Below are positions 62,099 through 64,000 of a DNA stretch of 64,000 nucleotides, one piece after another. The position numbers and the translations under genes are program-made. The stretch is from Acidovorax sp. KKS102 (GTDB lineage Bacteria > Pseudomonadota > Gammaproteobacteria > Burkholderiales > Burkholderiaceae_C), in the NCBI RefSeq assembly GCF_000302535.1, contig NC_018708.1, positions 4,030,001 to 4,094,000 on the forward strand, given 5' to 3'. The notes below the pieces were generated by a model. The model was not told the origin of the DNA. It ran no database searches and saw nothing but the letters and a program-made list of their open reading frames with translations. Within the stretch, counting starts at the first letter, position 1, and each line of letters begins with the position of its first letter.

Positions 62099-63799
62099 TC
62101 AGGGCCGCGCGGTGGGGCCGGCAGCGGACGGGGTCGCCGCAGCCGTGGCCAGCGCCGGTTCTGCCGTGTCCGCTGCCACGGCGGGGATTTCGTTGGTGGC
62201 GTTGGTCGCCAGCGCCTGCAGCCGTTGCTCCAGGGCCTGCAACACCGGGGTGATCTGGGGGCCCACGCGGATCTGCGGGTTCGAGAAGCCATCGGCCTTT
62301 CCGGCCTCGACCTCGCGCTGCTGGATCAGCGGGACCGCTTTGGCAAATGCCTCGGTAAAGGAATGGGTCTGGCGCAGTTGCTCATGGAACACCGCGCGGC
62401 CAAAAAAGGTAAGCTCCGACAACCTGCCGCAGCCATACGAGGTGTGGGTGGCATCGGCCGCCGTCATGATCAGGGTGCTGTCCGTGGCCAGCGGTTCGAT
62501 CCAGCCTCCGGAGAAGCATGCGGACACCGCGATCACCCGGTTGCGGATGCCCGCCTCATCGAGCGCTGCACGCAGCATCTCGGGTGTCACCGGCGGCACC
62601 TCCAGCGGCCAATGCGACGCCGCCAGCTCATGGTTGCGCGCGCCGTGCGAGGTCATGTAGATCACCAGCACATCGTGCTCACGGTCCATGCGTGCGGCCA
62701 GGGCCGCAATGGCGCGCTGCAGGTTCTCGGGCGTTGCCCACGGGTGGGTCTGCGCAGTGTCCGCATGGTTGAGCAGGTGCAGCACCCGCCCCTGGGCGTC
62801 AAACCGCTCCTGCAGCAGCGCGCTGACCATGCTGCTTTCGCGGCGGAACACGTTTTCATCTGCATAGGGGGCAAACAGCAGCCCGTACACATCCGTCACC
62901 CCAGGGCGCTCTGGCGCCAAGGCCTCCACCTGCTGTTGCCACAGCAGCTGCTGGTCTTCAAACAGGCCCTGTGACAGCGTCAGGTGTGCAGGTTCCGGAG
63001 GCGGAGCACCGTCGGCAGACTGCGCAGAGGCATCCGCCAGCGCCTGGGCGTCCTCCTCCCAGGGCTGGTCCTGAAACTGCCACATGCCCACGCCCACCAC
63101 TGCGGCCATCGCCAGCCCAAACACCGCGGTTCGCACACGGGAGCGGATGAAGCGTGCGCTCACAACCACCAGGGCGGCCAGCACCCACACAGTGAGCACA
63201 CCATAGGCGACCCAGAAAACGATGCTGGCCACCGCGCCGCTCCACCACTCCGGCTGGTGAACCGCCATCCCCATCAACACATACAGCACCAGCAAGGGGC
63301 CCAGAGGGGCCCATGCCGAGAGCACATACCAGGCCGCCAATCCGCCGGAAAGGCCAAGGGATCCAGGCTCGCCCGCCAGGGCCGGCGCTCGCTGTGCGGG
63401 CGCCATGGCCCACCATGCCAGCCACAGCAGCACCAGGCCGCTCCACATGGGTGCAAGCCAACCCCGCAGGCTGAACTGCGCAGGGCCCACCACCTGCCAC
63501 CGTGCGGCCCCCACCAGCAGCGCCGCGCTGATCAGCGACAGCACCAGCAATTGCCAGGGCGTAGGCGCTGCGGCCCCCGTGCGCGGCGCAAGGAACAAGG
63601 CCGCGCGCAATCCCTCGCGCATCCAGCCCCACAGCGAAAGGCGTTCCGGCGCAAGAGCCGCCCTGCCTACCAGCGATGGCGGCGGGTCTTGCGGCGATCG
63701 GCCCAAAGGAACTTCAATTTCCGTGTGGGCCAACTCGGGGCCCCATTGGCTGGGTAACGTGTCGGCCCAGGTGCTGCTGCTGGCGTTCAGGTCTTTCAT
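62099..63799 (-). CDS. Membrane-anchored C13-family (legumain-like) peptidase
   Basis: A 566-residue protein: about five or six helices between residues 80 and 245 (LLVLSLISAALLVGAARWQV and others), then a C-terminal peptidase domain of the C13 clan CD. Catalytic dyad His385 (IYMTSHGARN) and Cys428 (VSACFSGGWIE). The tail is Ala/Thr-rich. C13 enzymes include legumain and GPI transamidase subunit GPI8. Bacterial members like this are poorly known. The ATG at 63799 (MKDLNASSS) is preferred to the frame extension from 63922. Orientation of the peptidase domain is not determined from sequence. Confidence 0.85.
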   Translation of the reverse strand: MKDLNASSSTWADTLPSQWGPELAHTEIEVPLGRSPQDPPPSLVGRAALAPERLSLWGWMREGLRAALFLAPRTGAAAPTPWQLLVLSLISAALLVGAARWQVVGPAQFSLRGWLAPMWSGLVLLWLAWWAMAPAQRAPALAGEPGSLGLSGGLAAWYVLSAWAPLGPLLVLYVLMGMAVHQPEWWSGAVASIVFWVAYGVLTVWVLAALVVVSARFIRSRVRTAVFGLAMAAVVGVGMWQFQDQPWEEDAQALADASAQSADGAPPPEPAHLTLSQGLFEDQQLLWQQQVEALAPERPGVTDVYGLLFAPYADENVFRRESSMVSALLQERFDAQGRVLHLLNHADTAQTHPWATPENLQRAIAALAARMDREHDVLVIYMTSHGARNHELAASHWPLEVPPVTPEMLRAALDEAGIRNRVIAVSACFSGGWIEPLATDSTLIMTAADATHTSYGCGRLSELTFFGRAVFHEQLRQTHSFTEAFAKAVPLIQQREVEAGKADGFSNPQIRVGPQITPVLQALEQRLQALATNATNEIPAVAADTAEPALATAAATPSAAGPTARP

Positions 63800-64000
63800 G
63801 CGCGCATCATGCCATCGCAGGTTGACGTCTCGATGCGCATGATCGCAGCCGAAACTCGGAGGCTGCGCGCCACTCCGCGAGCCCCTGAGCTGAGCAATCC
63901 ATAGCCTGCTCCATGGCGCCATTGCCCCGGCGCTCGTACCGCTGGCAAGGGCCTTCCCAGCGGCAAAATAAAACTAAAAATAATATTGATTTGATATTAA
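63800..64000. other. Right window edge
   Basis: Upstream region of the C13 gene. The last about 34 bases (63967-64000) are almost pure A/T. No gene is seen; one may start beyond the window. Confidence 0.4.

Noticed and set aside
1-64000. CRISPR arrays, tRNA or rRNA genes, prophage or integrative element ends
   Set aside because: No regularly spaced direct repeats, no tRNA T-loop signatures (GGTTCGAATCC-like), no rRNA-like segments, and no integrase or structural phage genes were seen.

Overview
The window is a high-GC beta-proteobacterial chromosome segment. Gene content and order point to the Comamonadaceae, most likely Acidovorax or a close relative: pcnB / HAD phosphatase / hda facing purM / AI-2E permease, murJ divergent from rpsT, DUF3579 divergent from argD-argF, a kynB-kynU-kynA operon, an H-NS-like protein, and a DUF444 / SpoVR / PrkA operon. 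The taxonomic call rests on recognised protein families and synteny; no database search was run. No tRNA, rRNA, CRISPR array or prophage was seen.

Layout. 1-7 kb: RNA polyadenylation (pcnB), replication control (hda), purine synthesis (purM) and transporters. 7-14.8 kb: a PHB-depolymerase-type esterase; a compact cysteine hydrolase / DJ-1 / GlxA-regulator cluster; a GAF protein overlapping a receiver that lacks its phosphoacceptor; PPK2; a CorA-type channel; an orphan ParB-like protein. 14.8-22 kb: SirB1, MurJ, ribosomal protein S20, a tubby/LURP-like hypothetical protein, DUF3579, and arginine biosynthesis (argD-argF). 22-25 kb: ferrous iron uptake (feoA-feoB plus a Cys-rich membrane protein) behind a Fur box. 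25-28.5 kb: an S9-family peptidase lipoprotein gene split by a 1329-bp IS3-family element with a 3-bp target duplication. 28.6-32 kb: an MmsB-like dehydrogenase, a two-component system and a YkgJ-type Cys-cluster protein. 32-35.3 kb: kynurenine pathway operon with a terminator hairpin just upstream of its first gene. 35-38.6 kb: MliC-like lipoprotein, MFS transporter, and a MerR regulator divergent from a small membrane protein. 38.7-43.6 kb: stress-kinase operon prkA-DUF444-spoVR. 43.9-51 kb: FAD monooxygenase and two tandem PAS-GGDEF-EAL proteins. 51-64 kb: aconitase A, small membrane protein / XRE regulator pair, H-NS-like protein, apaH, rhlE, an FtsX-type permease and a membrane-anchored C13 (legumain-like) peptidase.

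Cross-cutting signals. A short imperfect-palindromic intergenic repeat (about 45-60 bp) occurs at least seven times in this window, and an eighth, degenerate but alignable copy lies in frame inside argF, where it appears to have supplied part of the protein. Other signals worth following are the IS insertion that splits the S9 peptidase and is itself carrying an amber codon in orfA, the kyn leader hairpins, and a block of unusual codon use inside one GGDEF-EAL gene.
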